Below, piece by piece: positions 36,184 to 44,652 of a stretch of DNA of 64,000 nt. Source of the stretch: Mesorhizobium sp. B2-4-3 (lineage in GTDB: Bacteria; Pseudomonadota; Alphaproteobacteria; Rhizobiales; Rhizobiaceae). Position 1 is the first letter of the stretch. Every line of letters begins with the position of its first letter. The DNA lies in NCBI RefSeq assembly GCF_006442815.1, contig NZ_VFVL01000017.1:58755-122754 (forward strand), read 5' to 3'. The translations under genes and the position numbers were made by a program. Below the pieces are notes generated by a model. That model did not search any database. It saw only the letters and a program-made list of their open reading frames with translations, and was not told where the DNA came from.

Positions 36184-38595
36184 GTGAAATCGCATTACCG
36201 GGCAGTCGTCATCGGGGGAGGTGTGGTCGGCGCTTCGGTGCTCTACCATCTCACGCGGTTTGGCTGGAGCGACGTCGCGCTGATCGAGCGCGCTGAGCTG
36301 ACGGCTGGCTCGACCTGGCATGCGGCCGCCGGGTTCCACGCGCTCAACGCCGATCCCAATGTCGCGGCGCTGCAGGACTACACGATCAAGCTCTACCGCG
36401 AGATCGAGGCCGAGTCCGGCCAGAATGCCGGGCTGCACATGACCGGCGGCGTCAACATGGCGAGCGACCCGCAGCGTTGGGAATGGCTGAAATCGGCCTG
36501 GGCGGTGTTTCAGTCCGTCGGCATCGAGACGGCCCGACTGGTGACGCCCGAGGAGATCAAGGAGATATGCCCGATCGTCGATGTCAGCGACGTGCTCGGC
36601 GGGCTCTATGATTCCAACGAGGGCCATCTCGATCCCTATGGCACCACGCACGCCTATGCCGGCGCCGCCAGGAAGCGCGGCGCCGATGTGATCCTGCGCA
36701 ACCGCGTCATCGAGCTGAAACAGCGCGCCGATGGCGGCTGGGACGTGGTCACCGAAAAGGGCACGATCGTCGCCGAGCATGTCGTCAATGCCGGCGGCCT
36801 GTGGGCCAAGCAGGTAGGGTTGATGGCCGGCGTCGACCTTCCGGTGACGCCGATGGAGCATCATTATTTCGTCACCGAGGACATTCCCGAAGTCGCCGCC
36901 CTCGACAAGGAGCTCGGCTTGGCCGTCGATCTCGACGGCTTCTCCTACCTGCGTCAGGAGCGCAAAGGCGTGCTGCTCGGCGTCTACGAGCAGAACCCGA
37001 AACACTGGAGCATGGACGGCGCGCCCTGGGATTACGGCATCGAGCTGATCCCCGAGGACATCGACCGCATCAGCCCGGAGCTCTCCAAGGCCTATCAGCG
37101 CTTCCCCTGCCTGGCGAATGCCGGCATCCGCAAATGGGTGAACGGCGCCTTCACCTTCACGCCGGACGGCAATCCGCTGGTCGGCCCGGTCAGGGGGCTG
37201 AAGAACTACTGGGTCGCCTGCGGCGTCATGGCCGGCTTCAGCCAGGGCGGCGGCGTCGGCAAGTCGCTGGCCGAGTGGATGATCTACGGCGAGCCGCAAG
37301 CCGACATCTTCGGCATGGACATCGCCCGCTATGGCGCCTTCGCCGCCAACCGCGAGTATCTGCGGCAAACCACGGGCCAGTTCTATGCCCGCCGCTTCGT
37401 CATGACCTTCCCCAACGAGCGCCTGCCTGCCGGCCGACCGCTGAAGCGTCCGGGCGCCTATGACGGCATGAGCGCCGCCGGCGCCGAGTGGACGGCGTCC
37501 TGGGGCCTGGAGATCCCGGCCTATTTCGCGCCGATGGGATTCCGCGAGGAGACGACGCTGAAGCGCTCCAACGCTTTCGAGATCGTCGGCGACGAGGTGC
37601 TGCAGGTCCGCAGCGCCGCCGGCCTCGTCGATACGACGGCCTTCTCGCGCTATGCCGTGTCAGGCCCCGGCGCCGAGGCCTGGCTCGACCGGCTGCTCGC
37701 CTGCCGGCTGCCGAAGCCCGGCCGCGCGAAGCTGGCGCCGATGCTTGGGTCCGACGGCCGGCTGAAGGGCGATCTCACCGTGCTCAACTGGGGCGGCGGC
37801 GAATACTGGATCATGGGCTCCTACTATCTGCGCGAATTCCACATGCGCTGGTTCGAGGCGCACATCGCCGAAGGCGTCTCCATCACCGACATCTCGGACG
37901 CCATGTCCGGCTTCCTCGTCACCGGTCCGAACGCACGCCGGATCGTCGAACGCACCACGCATCAGGACGTCTCGGCGGCCGCCCTGCCGTTCATGGCTTG
38001 CGGCGCGTTCGACATCGGTATGGCACGCGCCCGGGTGGCGCGGCTGTCCATTGCCGGCGAGCTCGGCTTCGAGATCAACTGCCCGGCCACCCTGCATTCG
38101 AGCCTGCGTGAGACGCTGCTTGCCGCCGGCGAAGACCTCGGCCTCGCCGAGATCGGCTATTACGCGCTGAATTCGCTCAGGCTGGAAAAGAGTTTCGGCA
38201 TCTGGTCGCGCGAATTCACGCAAGGCTACACGCCCGGCCAGGCCGGGCTCGACCGCTTCGTCGCCTTCGACAAGGGCGATTTCATCGGCCGCCAGGCCGC
38301 GCTCAAGGAGCGCGAGACTGGCGTCTCGCGACGGATCGTGACGCTTGAGGTCGACGCTGTCGACGCCGATGCCAGCGGCTTCGAGCCGGTCTGGTCCAAG
38401 GGCCGGCGCGTCGGCTTCGTCACCTCCGGCGGCTACGGCTACACGGTCGGCAAGAGCGTCGCCCTGGCGTTGCTCGATGACGATTTCGCCGGGGAGGGGA
38501 CGGAACTTTCCGTACACATTGTCGGGGTCGAACGGCCGGCGCGCGTCATCGCCGCCTCGCCCTACGACGCCGAAGGCAAGGCGATGCGGCAATGA
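36184..38595 (+). CDS. FAD-dependent dehydrogenase fused to GcvT domain (dimethylglycine/sarcosine dehydrogenase-like)
   Basis: 803 residues. Residues about 5-380 form a DAO-type flavoprotein domain with the Rossmann motif VVIGGGVVGASVLYHL at residues 8-23 and AGSTWHAAAG, whose His46 is at the position where FAD is attached covalently in related dehydrogenases. Residues about 430-800 are the aminomethyltransferase (GcvT) folate domain (LVDTTAFSRYAVSGPGAE, YYALNSLRLEKSFGIWSREF). Enzymes of this layout oxidatively demethylate dimethylglycine or sarcosine and pass formaldehyde to tetrahydrofolate. The start is GTG at 36184, seven bases after GGGAG. It is followed by an MttB-family gene 12 bases on, which points to quaternary amine breakdown. 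Confidence 0.9.
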   Translation: MKSHYRAVVIGGGVVGASVLYHLTRFGWSDVALIERAELTAGSTWHAAAGFHALNADPNVAALQDYTIKLYREIEAESGQNAGLHMTGGVNMASDPQRWEWLKSAWAVFQSVGIETARLVTPEEIKEICPIVDVSDVLGGLYDSNEGHLDPYGTTHAYAGAARKRGADVILRNRVIELKQRADGGWDVVTEKGTIVAEHVVNAGGLWAKQVGLMAGVDLPVTPMEHHYFVTEDIPEVAALDKELGLAVDLDGFSYLRQERKGVLLGVYEQNPKHWSMDGAPWDYGIELIPEDIDRISPELSKAYQRFPCLANAGIRKWVNGAFTFTPDGNPLVGPVRGLKNYWVACGVMAGFSQGGGVGKSLAEWMIYGEPQADIFGMDIARYGAFAANREYLRQTTGQFYARRFVMTFPNERLPAGRPLKRPGAYDGMSAAGAEWTASWGLEIPAYFAPMGFREETTLKRSNAFEIVGDEVLQVRSAAGLVDTTAFSRYAVSGPGAEAWLDRLLACRLPKPGRAKLAPMLGSDGRLKGDLTVLNWGGGEYWIMGSYYLREFHMRWFEAHIAEGVSITDISDAMSGFLVTGPNARRIVERTTHQDVSAAALPFMACGAFDIGMARARVARLSIAGELGFEINCPATLHSSLRETLLAAGEDLGLAEIGYYALNSLRLEKSFGIWSREFTQGYTPGQAGLDRFVAFDKGDFIGRQAALKERETGVSRRIVTLEVDAVDADASGFEPVWSKGRRVGFVTSGGYGYTVGKSVALALLDDDFAGEGTELSVHIVGVERPARVIAASPYDAEGKAMRQ

Positions 38596-38607
38596 GGAGG
38601 AACCGCC

Positions 38608-40161
38608 ATGATTGACGAGGCCGCACGTGATCTCAGGCGCGAGCGCCGGCGGGGACGCATCGGCGAGGCGGGCAGCGAATCCAGTCGCCATCCGAATTAC
38701 CGGTCGCTGAAGAACCCCTTCCTGCCGCAGCCGATCTTTTCCGACGACCAGGTCGCCGCGATCCATGCTACCGCGCTGCGCGTGCTGGAGGAGCTCGGCA
38801 TCAAGGTACTGCTGCCCGAGGCCCGTGCCATCTACGCCAGGGCCGGCGCATTGGTCGACGAAGACAGCCAGATGGTCAGGATCGGCCGCGACATGGTCGA
38901 GGCAGCACTTGCCGCGGCGCCGCGCTCCATTCCCGCCCTTGGCGGCGATAGCTCGCGCGATCTGACACTCGAGCTCGGCTCGATGACCTTCCTGGCCGGC
39001 TCCGGTGCTCCCAACATCACCGATCTCGAGCGCGGCCGCCGGCCGGGCACGCTCCAGGCCTTCGAGGAATTCATCAAGCTGATCCAGCATTTCGACGTGC
39101 TGCATATGCTCGGGCCCTGCGTCGAGCCGCAGGACATCGACAACCGCTTCCGCCACTATGCCGCCAACCGGGCGCAGCTGACGCTGTCGGACAAATTCCC
39201 CTTCATCTTCGCGCGCGGCACGCTGCAGGTCGAAGACGGTTTCGAGATGATCCGTCTGGCGCGCGGCCTTTCGCAGGACGAGTTCCGCGCCGGCGCCCAT
39301 TGCTACACCGTCATCAACACCAACTCGCCGCGCCAGCTGGATATTCCGATGGCGCAAGGCATCATCGATTTCGCCAAGGCTGGACAGGTCCTGGTCATCA
39401 CGCCCTTCTGCCTGGCAGGCGCCATGGCGCCGATCACGGTTGCCGGCGCGCTGACCTTGCAGCATGCTGAGGCGCTGGCCGGCCTGACGCTCGCGCAGAT
39501 CGTGCGGCCTGGCGCGCCGGTGGTCTATGGCTCCTTCTCGTCCAATGTTGACATGAAGTCCGGCGCTCCGGCCTTCGGCACGCCGGAACACATCAAGGCG
39601 ACGCTTGGGGCGGGGCAACTCGCCCGCTACACCGGTCTGCCTTGGCGCTCCGGCGGCGGCAGCGCCGCCAACGTCTCTGATGCGCAGGCGGCACACGAGA
39701 CGCAGTTCGCGCTGTGGGGCTCGGTGCTTGCCGGCGCGACCGTCTGCATCCACGCTGCCGGCTGGCTGGAAGGCGGCCTGAGCGTTTCCCTGGAAAAGCT
39801 GATCACCGACATCGAAGCGCTGCAGACGGTCGCTGAGCTTTGCGCCACGACGCCGGGCGATGCCGACGCGATCGGCTTCGAGGCCATCGCCGAAGTGCAG
39901 CCCGGCGGCCATTTCTTCTCGGCCGCGCACACAATGGCGCGCTACCGCACCGCCTTCTACGAGCCGGTGGTGGCCGACTGGTCGAATTTCGGCAATTGGA
40001 CGCAAGCCGGCGGTAAGACGGCCACGGAGCGCGCGACCGGCATCTGGAAGCGGATTCTTTCCGATTTCCAGCCGCCGGCCTCGGCCGCCGCTACCGCGGG
40101 CCTGCTCGACGAGTTCATTGCCAAGCGCACCGAGGAAGGCGGCGCGGCTCCGGTCTCATGA
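38608..40161 (+). CDS. Trimethylamine methyltransferase (MttB) family protein, non-pyrrolysine
   Basis: 517 residues. It matches the MttB superfamily barrel: FSDDQVAAIHATALRVLEEL, PRSIPALGGDSSRDLTLELG, GTLQAFEEFIKLIQHFDVLH and PGGHFFSAAHTMARYRTAFY at the C terminus. There is no in-frame TAG, so it belongs to the non-pyrrolysine branch, some members of which demethylate glycine betaine, proline betaine or carnitine to a corrinoid protein. No corrinoid protein or reactivase gene is nearby, so the methyl acceptor is unknown. It forms an operon with the FAD/GcvT gene. The ATG has GAGGAGG just upstream. Confidence 0.88.
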   Translation: MIDEAARDLRRERRRGRIGEAGSESSRHPNYRSLKNPFLPQPIFSDDQVAAIHATALRVLEELGIKVLLPEARAIYARAGALVDEDSQMVRIGRDMVEAALAAAPRSIPALGGDSSRDLTLELGSMTFLAGSGAPNITDLERGRRPGTLQAFEEFIKLIQHFDVLHMLGPCVEPQDIDNRFRHYAANRAQLTLSDKFPFIFARGTLQVEDGFEMIRLARGLSQDEFRAGAHCYTVINTNSPRQLDIPMAQGIIDFAKAGQVLVITPFCLAGAMAPITVAGALTLQHAEALAGLTLAQIVRPGAPVVYGSFSSNVDMKSGAPAFGTPEHIKATLGAGQLARYTGLPWRSGGGSAANVSDAQAAHETQFALWGSVLAGATVCIHAAGWLEGGLSVSLEKLITDIEALQTVAELCATTPGDADAIGFEAIAEVQPGGHFFSAAHTMARYRTAFYEPVVADWSNFGNWTQAGGKTATERATGIWKRILSDFQPPASAAATAGLLDEFIAKRTEEGGAAPVS

Positions 40162-40299
40162 TTTGACGAAAACGTAATAAATTCGAGACCTTCGCCCTTC
40201 ACGCTATAGTCAAACCGATTCGCGATCTGGCATCGGGTCGCGAGCGCGGCTACGTTGTCGGGCCGCGGCGCGGAGACATATGTTGGCGATGGACGGTAG

Positions 40300-40707
40300 A
40301 TGACGGCGCCTGGCGATCTGATGCAGGCCTTGTTCCTGAGGCTGAAGACCGATGCGTCGCTATCGGTGCTTCTCGGCGGCGCTGGCCTGCTCGAGCAGGC
40401 CAGTGACAGGGCCGCCTTTCCGAACGTCACATACGGCCGTACCAGTGCCTTCGACCTGGACACCGGCGCCGATAACGATGGCGACCAACTCATCACTTTG
40501 CACGTCTGGTCGAAGGCCCAAGGCGAGGCCGAGACACGCCTCATCATGGACAGCATCAAGGCGCGCCTCGATGGCGCAGCACTTTCCATCGGCTCGCGCG
40601 GTCAGACGCGCCTGTCGCTGGAATTCGCCGAGGCTCGCTATGACGAGGACCTTGCGGTCCATCATGGATTGCTGCGCTTCCGCGCGCTGACGCAGGAAGC
40701 CGCCTGA
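40300..40707 (+). CDS. DUF3168 protein (phage/GTA tail-terminator type), orphan
   Basis: 135 residues, beginning DLMQALFLRLKTDASLSVLL and containing PNVTYGRTSAFDLDTG, QLITLHVWSKAQGEAETRLI and a final LAVHHGLLRFRALTQE. This is the DUF3168 fold, found in tail-completion proteins of siphophages and in gene transfer agents of Alphaproteobacteria. No other virion, head or tail gene lies within the window on either side, so it is a stand-alone copy, possibly a relic or a domesticated gene. It follows the mttB gene by 138 bases. Confidence 0.8.
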   Translation: MTAPGDLMQALFLRLKTDASLSVLLGGAGLLEQASDRAAFPNVTYGRTSAFDLDTGADNDGDQLITLHVWSKAQGEAETRLIMDSIKARLDGAALSIGSRGQTRLSLEFAEARYDEDLAVHHGLLRFRALTQEAA

Positions 40708-40736
40708 TCCGAGCGATCCCGAACCGAAGGTCAGCG

Positions 40737-40778
40737 CAGCAAAAAGTGGGAGCCGGTTTTCGGAAAAGATCACGCTCC
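40737..40778 (+). repeat. Hairpin repeat, copy 5 (left arm eroded)
   Basis: Core AAAAGTGGGAGCCGGTTTT at 40742-40760 with right arm CGG and AAAGATCACGCTCC; the left arm no longer pairs. Lies between the convergent DUF3168 and SnoaL-like genes. Confidence 0.75.
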
Positions 40779-40787
40779 AACAAAGAG

Positions 40788-41174
40788 TTAAAGCTGCGCC
40801 TGGATGGCGGCCTTGTCGATGACCGACCACACTTCCCTTATGCGGCTGTCGTGGAACTCGTAGAAGACGTTCTCGGCGAAGGAAACGCGCTTGCCGTGGA
40901 CCGGCAGGCCGAACAGCACGCCCTTGGGATGGCAGTCGAAATGCAGGCGTGCCGCCACGCGCGGCGGCTCCGAGATCAGAAGCTCGATGTTGAAACGCAG
41001 GTCGGGAATGGCCTCGAAATCGCCTTCCAGCATGCGGCGATAGCCTGAAAGCCCGATCGTCTCGCCATTATACTGCACCTCCTCGCCGACGAAGCGGCCG
41101 AGATTGTCCCAGTCCTGCTCGTTCAGGCAGGCGATGTAGCCCCGGTAGAGATCGGCAATATCCTCGCGCGTCAT
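40788..41174 (-). CDS. SnoaL-like / NTF2-fold protein
   Basis: 128 residues, single NTF2-like domain: DIADLYRGYIACLNEQDWDN, the ester-cyclase-like SGYRRMLEGDFEAIPDLRFN, and ENVFYEFHDSRIREVWSVID. The PDLRF and REVWS pieces are those of SnoaL-like predicted ester cyclases. Substrate unknown; no cofactor site is expected. The ATG has GGGAG eight bases upstream. It faces the DUF3168 gene across a repeat. Confidence 0.85.
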   Translation of the reverse strand: MTREDIADLYRGYIACLNEQDWDNLGRFVGEEVQYNGETIGLSGYRRMLEGDFEAIPDLRFNIELLISEPPRVAARLHFDCHPKGVLFGLPVHGKRVSFAENVFYEFHDSRIREVWSVIDKAAIQAQL

Positions 41175-41428
41175 CGCGTGCTCCCATGGTCGTCCGGCGT
41201 TCCTATACTAGCTAAGGCTGGATGGAGCATCCGCACCCGAAAAGCGTAGCGGGCCGACTGATTTTCCGGCTATGAATTTGCACCTGGGGCCTGAGGGAGC
41301 CCCTGGCGACTGCACTGGCGTCCACAGGGGCGCATTCTTTTGTCTCGCGCAGGGGGAATGGCGGGCATGGATTTTCGATTGTTCACCGTTCATTTCACGT
41401 TCAGCCCATATGCGTTAGAACCGTGATC

Positions 41429-41728
41429 ATGAACAACCTTGGCCCCCATCTCCGCAAAGCAGTGCTGGCGCTTGCCGCAGCCGGCCTCTTTGCGTCGCAG
41501 ACGACGGCAATGCCGGTCATCGACCCGTCGGTCGACCAGCCGGTCGTGCTTGCCGCCGGCGATTGCTACGCCATCGGCCAGCAGGTCGCCGCGCAGAATG
41601 GCGGCACGCTGGCCAAGGCCTCGCAGGCGACGCGGGGCGGCCAGCAGGTCTGCGTCATCGTCGTGCTGGTCCCCGGCAAGGACGGACAGCGTCCGCGCCG
41701 CTCGGAAATCGTCGTCCCGATGGGCTGA
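41429..41728 (+). CDS. feuN: Small periplasmic protein, probable FeuN
   Basis: 99 residues with a signal peptide (VLALAAAGLFASQTTA). The mature 70 residues carry VVLAAGDCYAIGQQVAAQNG and QVCVIVVLVPGKDGQRPRRS with two cysteines. In Sinorhizobium meliloti a small periplasmic protein, FeuN, encoded just upstream of feuP restrains the FeuPQ system. This gene has the same size class, export signal and position (64 bases before feuP), so orthology is inferred from context more than from sequence identity. Confidence 0.65.
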   Translation: MNNLGPHLRKAVLALAAAGLFASQTTAMPVIDPSVDQPVVLAAGDCYAIGQQVAAQNGGTLAKASQATRGGQQVCVIVVLVPGKDGQRPRRSEIVVPMG

Positions 41729-41792
41729 CCTCACTCGTTTCCCAGGCCGGCGGAATCGGCCTATACGTCTCCCCAGCAACAGGCTTCAACCC

Positions 41793-42458
41793 ATGCGCGT
41801 GCTCGTCGTCGAGGATGACAAGGATCTCAACCGGCAGCTGGCCGACGCGCTGGTTGACGCCGGCTATGTGGTCGACCGCGCCTATGACGGCGAGGAGGGG
41901 CACTTCCTCGGCGACACCGAACCTTACGACGCCGTGGTCCTCGATATCGGCCTGCCGCAGATGGACGGCATCAGCGTCGTCGAGCGCTGGCGCCGCGGCG
42001 ACCGCAAGATGCCGGTGCTGATCCTGACCGCGCGCGACCGCTGGAGCGACAAGGTGGCCGGCATCGACGCCGGCGCCGACGACTATGTCACCAAACCCTT
42101 CCACATCGAGGAGGTGCTGGCCCGGGTACGGGCGCTGATCCGGCGTGCGGCCGGCCATGCTTCGTCCGAGCTCACCTGCGGGCCGCTGCGGCTGGACACC
42201 AAGGCCTCCAAGGCCGACGTCAACGGCGTGCCGCTCAAGCTCACCTCGCACGAGTTCCGGCTGCTCGCCTATCTGATGCACCATATGGGCGAGGTGGTGT
42301 CGCGCACCGAGCTGGTCGAGCATCTCTACGACCAGGATTTCGATCGCGATTCCAACACTATAGAAGTGTTTGTCGGCCGGCTTCGCAAGAAGATGGGCAT
42401 CGACATGATCGAAACCGTGCGTGGCATGGGCTATCGCATGCGTGAGCCGGAGGCGTGA
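41793..42458 (+). CDS. feuP: OmpR-family response regulator, FeuP-like
   Basis: 221 residues. A receiver domain with the acidic pair VVEDD, phospho-acceptor Asp51 in VVLDIGLPQMDG and conserved Lys in DDYVTKPFHIEEVLARV is followed by a winged-helix output domain (LTSHEFRLLAYLMHHMGEVV, SNTIEVFVGRLRKKMG). FeuP of S. meliloti activates ndvA, the cyclic glucan exporter, and is needed for symbiosis. ATG 41793 gives the canonical start MRVLVVEDD. feuQ follows after 22 bases. Confidence 0.88.
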   Translation: MRVLVVEDDKDLNRQLADALVDAGYVVDRAYDGEEGHFLGDTEPYDAVVLDIGLPQMDGISVVERWRRGDRKMPVLILTARDRWSDKVAGIDAGADDYVTKPFHIEEVLARVRALIRRAAGHASSELTCGPLRLDTKASKADVNGVPLKLTSHEFRLLAYLMHHMGEVVSRTELVEHLYDQDFDRDSNTIEVFVGRLRKKMGIDMIETVRGMGYRMREPEA

Positions 42459-42480
42459 CGCGGAACCGCTGAAGCCAACG

Positions 42481-43869
42481 ATGAGAACGTGGCTTTCAAG
42501 GCTGCGGCCCTGGCCGCGCTCGCTGACCTTTCGCGTCATCGCCTTTTCCACCATCTGGGCGATCCTGACGCTGGTCGTCATCTTCACCCTCATCACCACG
42601 CTTTACCGCCAGGCCAGCGAACGCGGCTTCGACAGCCTGCTTTCGGCGCATCTGTTCAACCTGATCGGCTCCGTCGGCATTTCCGACAACGGCGCGCTGA
42701 CCGGCTCGCCCGACCTGGGTGACCTGCGCTTTTCCGAGCCGAATTCCGGCTGGTACTGGTCGGTCGAGCCTGCTTCCGAAGGCGTGCATGGCGAAATCCA
42801 TTCCTCCTCGATGACGACTTCGCTCTTGTCGCCGAGTGTCGCGGAGGTACCGTTCAACTCGAACTTCCAGCGCAGCTACTCGATGGAGGGCATAAAGGGC
42901 GAGCAGCTCGAAGTGTTCGAGAGCGAGTTCGTGCTGGACGCGAAGAACCGCGCCGCCCGTTTCCGCGTCATGGGCAATCACAGCGAGCTCGAGCAGGAGA
43001 TCGCCAGCTTCCAGCGCCGCCTGCTCACCTATCTGTCGCTGTTCGGCGTCGGCATGATCGCCATCAACGCCATCGCCATCCTCCTGGGTCTCCAGCCTTT
43101 GCGCCGGGTCCGCAATGCGCTGGCCATGGTGCGCGAAGGCACCGCCCAGCGGCTCGACGGCAGCTTCCCGGCCGAGATCGAGCCTTTAGCCAACGAGACC
43201 AATGCGTTGATCGAGAACAACCGGCGCATCGTCGAGCGCTCGCGCATCCAGGTCGGCAACCTTGCCCATTCGCTGAAGACGCCGCTCGCCGTGCTGATCA
43301 ACGAGGGCCGGGCGCTCGGCGGCGCCAAGGGTCAGTTGATCGCCGAGCAGGCCGCCTCCATGCAGAAACAGGTCGACCACTATCTGCAGCGCGCCCGCGT
43401 CGCTGCGCAGCGCGACAGCGTCGTGTTCCGCACGCCGGTTTCGCCGCTGGTCGAGCGCATGGTGCGCGTGCTGCGGAAACTCAACCCGCAAACCAGGCTG
43501 ACGCTGTCGCTGCCGCCGGCGGAGATCGTCTTTGCCGGCGAGCGCGAGGATATGGAGGAATTGCTCGGCAATCTGCTCGACAATGCGATGAAATGGGCTA
43601 AAGGCGCCGTCGCCGTGACGATCGCCACTATTTCGGGAAGCGGCAACCTGTTTGAAATCGTTATAGAGGATGACGGCCCGGGCATTCCCGAGGACAGCGC
43701 GCGGGAGGTGTTGAAGCGTGGCAAGAGGTTGGACGAGACGAAGCCGGGAACAGGGCTCGGGCTCGCCATTGTCGCCGACCTCGTCAACGAGTATGGAGGC
43801 TCGCTGGCGCTGGAACGGTCCGGCATGGGCGGCTTGAGGGCGGTGGTGAGATTGCGGAGCCTTCAATGA
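42481..43869 (+). CDS. feuQ: Sensor histidine kinase, FeuQ-like (PhoQ type)
   Basis: 462 residues. Two transmembrane helices (IAFSTIWAILTLVVIFTLIT and YLSLFGVGMIAINAIAILLG) enclose a periplasmic sensor of about 140 residues with SEPNSGWYWSVEP, a PhoQ-like feature. HAMP, then HisKA with the His near residue 262 in NLAHSLKTPLAVLINEG and a HATPase with NLLDNAMKWAKGAV, DDGPGIPEDS and KPGTGLGLAIV. The ATG at 42481 follows feuP by 22 bases. A periplasmic FeuN would contact the sensor domain. Confidence 0.88.
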   Translation: MRTWLSRLRPWPRSLTFRVIAFSTIWAILTLVVIFTLITTLYRQASERGFDSLLSAHLFNLIGSVGISDNGALTGSPDLGDLRFSEPNSGWYWSVEPASEGVHGEIHSSSMTTSLLSPSVAEVPFNSNFQRSYSMEGIKGEQLEVFESEFVLDAKNRAARFRVMGNHSELEQEIASFQRRLLTYLSLFGVGMIAINAIAILLGLQPLRRVRNALAMVREGTAQRLDGSFPAEIEPLANETNALIENNRRIVERSRIQVGNLAHSLKTPLAVLINEGRALGGAKGQLIAEQAASMQKQVDHYLQRARVAAQRDSVVFRTPVSPLVERMVRVLRKLNPQTRLTLSLPPAEIVFAGEREDMEELLGNLLDNAMKWAKGAVAVTIATISGSGNLFEIVIEDDGPGIPEDSAREVLKRGKRLDETKPGTGLGLAIVADLVNEYGGSLALERSGMGGLRAVVRLRSLQ

Positions 43870-43997
43870 TGTTTTTTATCGATTTGCGAGCAGGGGCTGG
43901 CGGCCAAATTTCCGACAAATATCAACACTATGGGCTCGATATCCTCCCCGATGACGCAGCTTCCAGCTCATCCCGCTCAAGACAACCGGTTGTTGGC

Positions 43998-44435
43998 ATG
44001 AAGATCCGCGTCGCGCTCGTTTCCGCCCTGCTCGCCGTTTCCGGCTGCACGACGCTCGGCAGGGGCGGTCCAACCTCTCCGGTCACGCCTGTTTCCACGC
44101 CGCCCGCCGGCGGCAAGGTCTCGACCGGCATCGTTTCGGCCATGAATGGCGGGCTTATCGGCGGATCGGTCGGCTCGGGCCTCAGCGATGCCGAAAAGCG
44201 CAAGGGCCTGGAAGCGGAGTACAAGGCGCTGGAATACAACACCAGTGGCCAGAAAGTGACGTGGAAGAGCGACAATTCCTCGCATTATGGCGAGGTCGTC
44301 GCCGCCCAGCCCTACCGGGTCGGCTCGCAGGATTGCCGCCAGTACACTCACACCGTCTATACCAGCGGCGCGGGCGTCACCGCGCGCGGCACCGCCTGCC
44401 GCAACGCCGACGGCAGCTGGACGCCCCTGACCTAG
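43998..44435 (+). CDS. Surface-antigen-type lipoprotein (RT0821/Lpp0805 family)
   Basis: 145 residues. Signal peptide with lipobox AVSGC at about residues 15-19 (MKIRVALVSALLAVSGC), then a Pro/Thr-rich linker and GGLIGGSVGSGLSDAEKRKG, the glycine-zipper start of the 17-kDa surface antigen family, and a C-terminal domain with QDCRQYTHTVYTSGAGVTAR. It is an outer-membrane lipoprotein of unknown role. ATG 43998 is chosen for the lipobox. It follows feuQ and may be in its operon; its TAG stop is formed by the start of a repeat. Confidence 0.87.
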   Translation: MKIRVALVSALLAVSGCTTLGRGGPTSPVTPVSTPPAGGKVSTGIVSAMNGGLIGGSVGSGLSDAEKRKGLEAEYKALEYNTSGQKVTWKSDNSSHYGEVVAAQPYRVGSQDCRQYTHTVYTSGAGVTARGTACRNADGSWTPLT

Positions 44436-44524
44436 AGCAGTTCCAGGAAACGTGTGAGCGGTTTTCCGTCCGGAATTGCGTAAAAACAAAGAGATAGGTT
44501 CCGTGAACCGGTGAAACGCCCTAG
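44432..44524 (+). repeat. Composite hairpin repeat, copy 6; supplies the stop codon of the lipoprotein gene
   Basis: CCTAGAGCAGTTCC at the left, core at about 44448-44465 (one base shorter than other copies), right arm GGAATTGC, then a second module with CCGTGAACCGGTGAAACGCC and terminal CTAG. TAG 44433-44435 is the lipoprotein stop. Confidence 0.85.
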
Positions 44525-44652
44525 AAGCGGAATCGGGTCGCCCGTTATTCGGTCAAATTGACCTCGATCAAGGTCGAACGGCGCGTCTGCCGTCAAAGCG
44601 TCGCACGATGGTCGTGTTGGCAGGGCAGGGCTCTGCCGCTATTGGAATAGAC

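Noticed and set aside
37660..40005. A 781-residue open frame on the minus strand across the GcvT/MttB genes
   Set aside because: It is antisense to two well-supported enzymes, has no recognisable domain and follows from GC-rich third positions of the sense genes.
38608..40161. Pyrrolysine-containing MttB
   Set aside because: No in-frame TAG occurs within the gene, so it is the non-pyrrolysine type.
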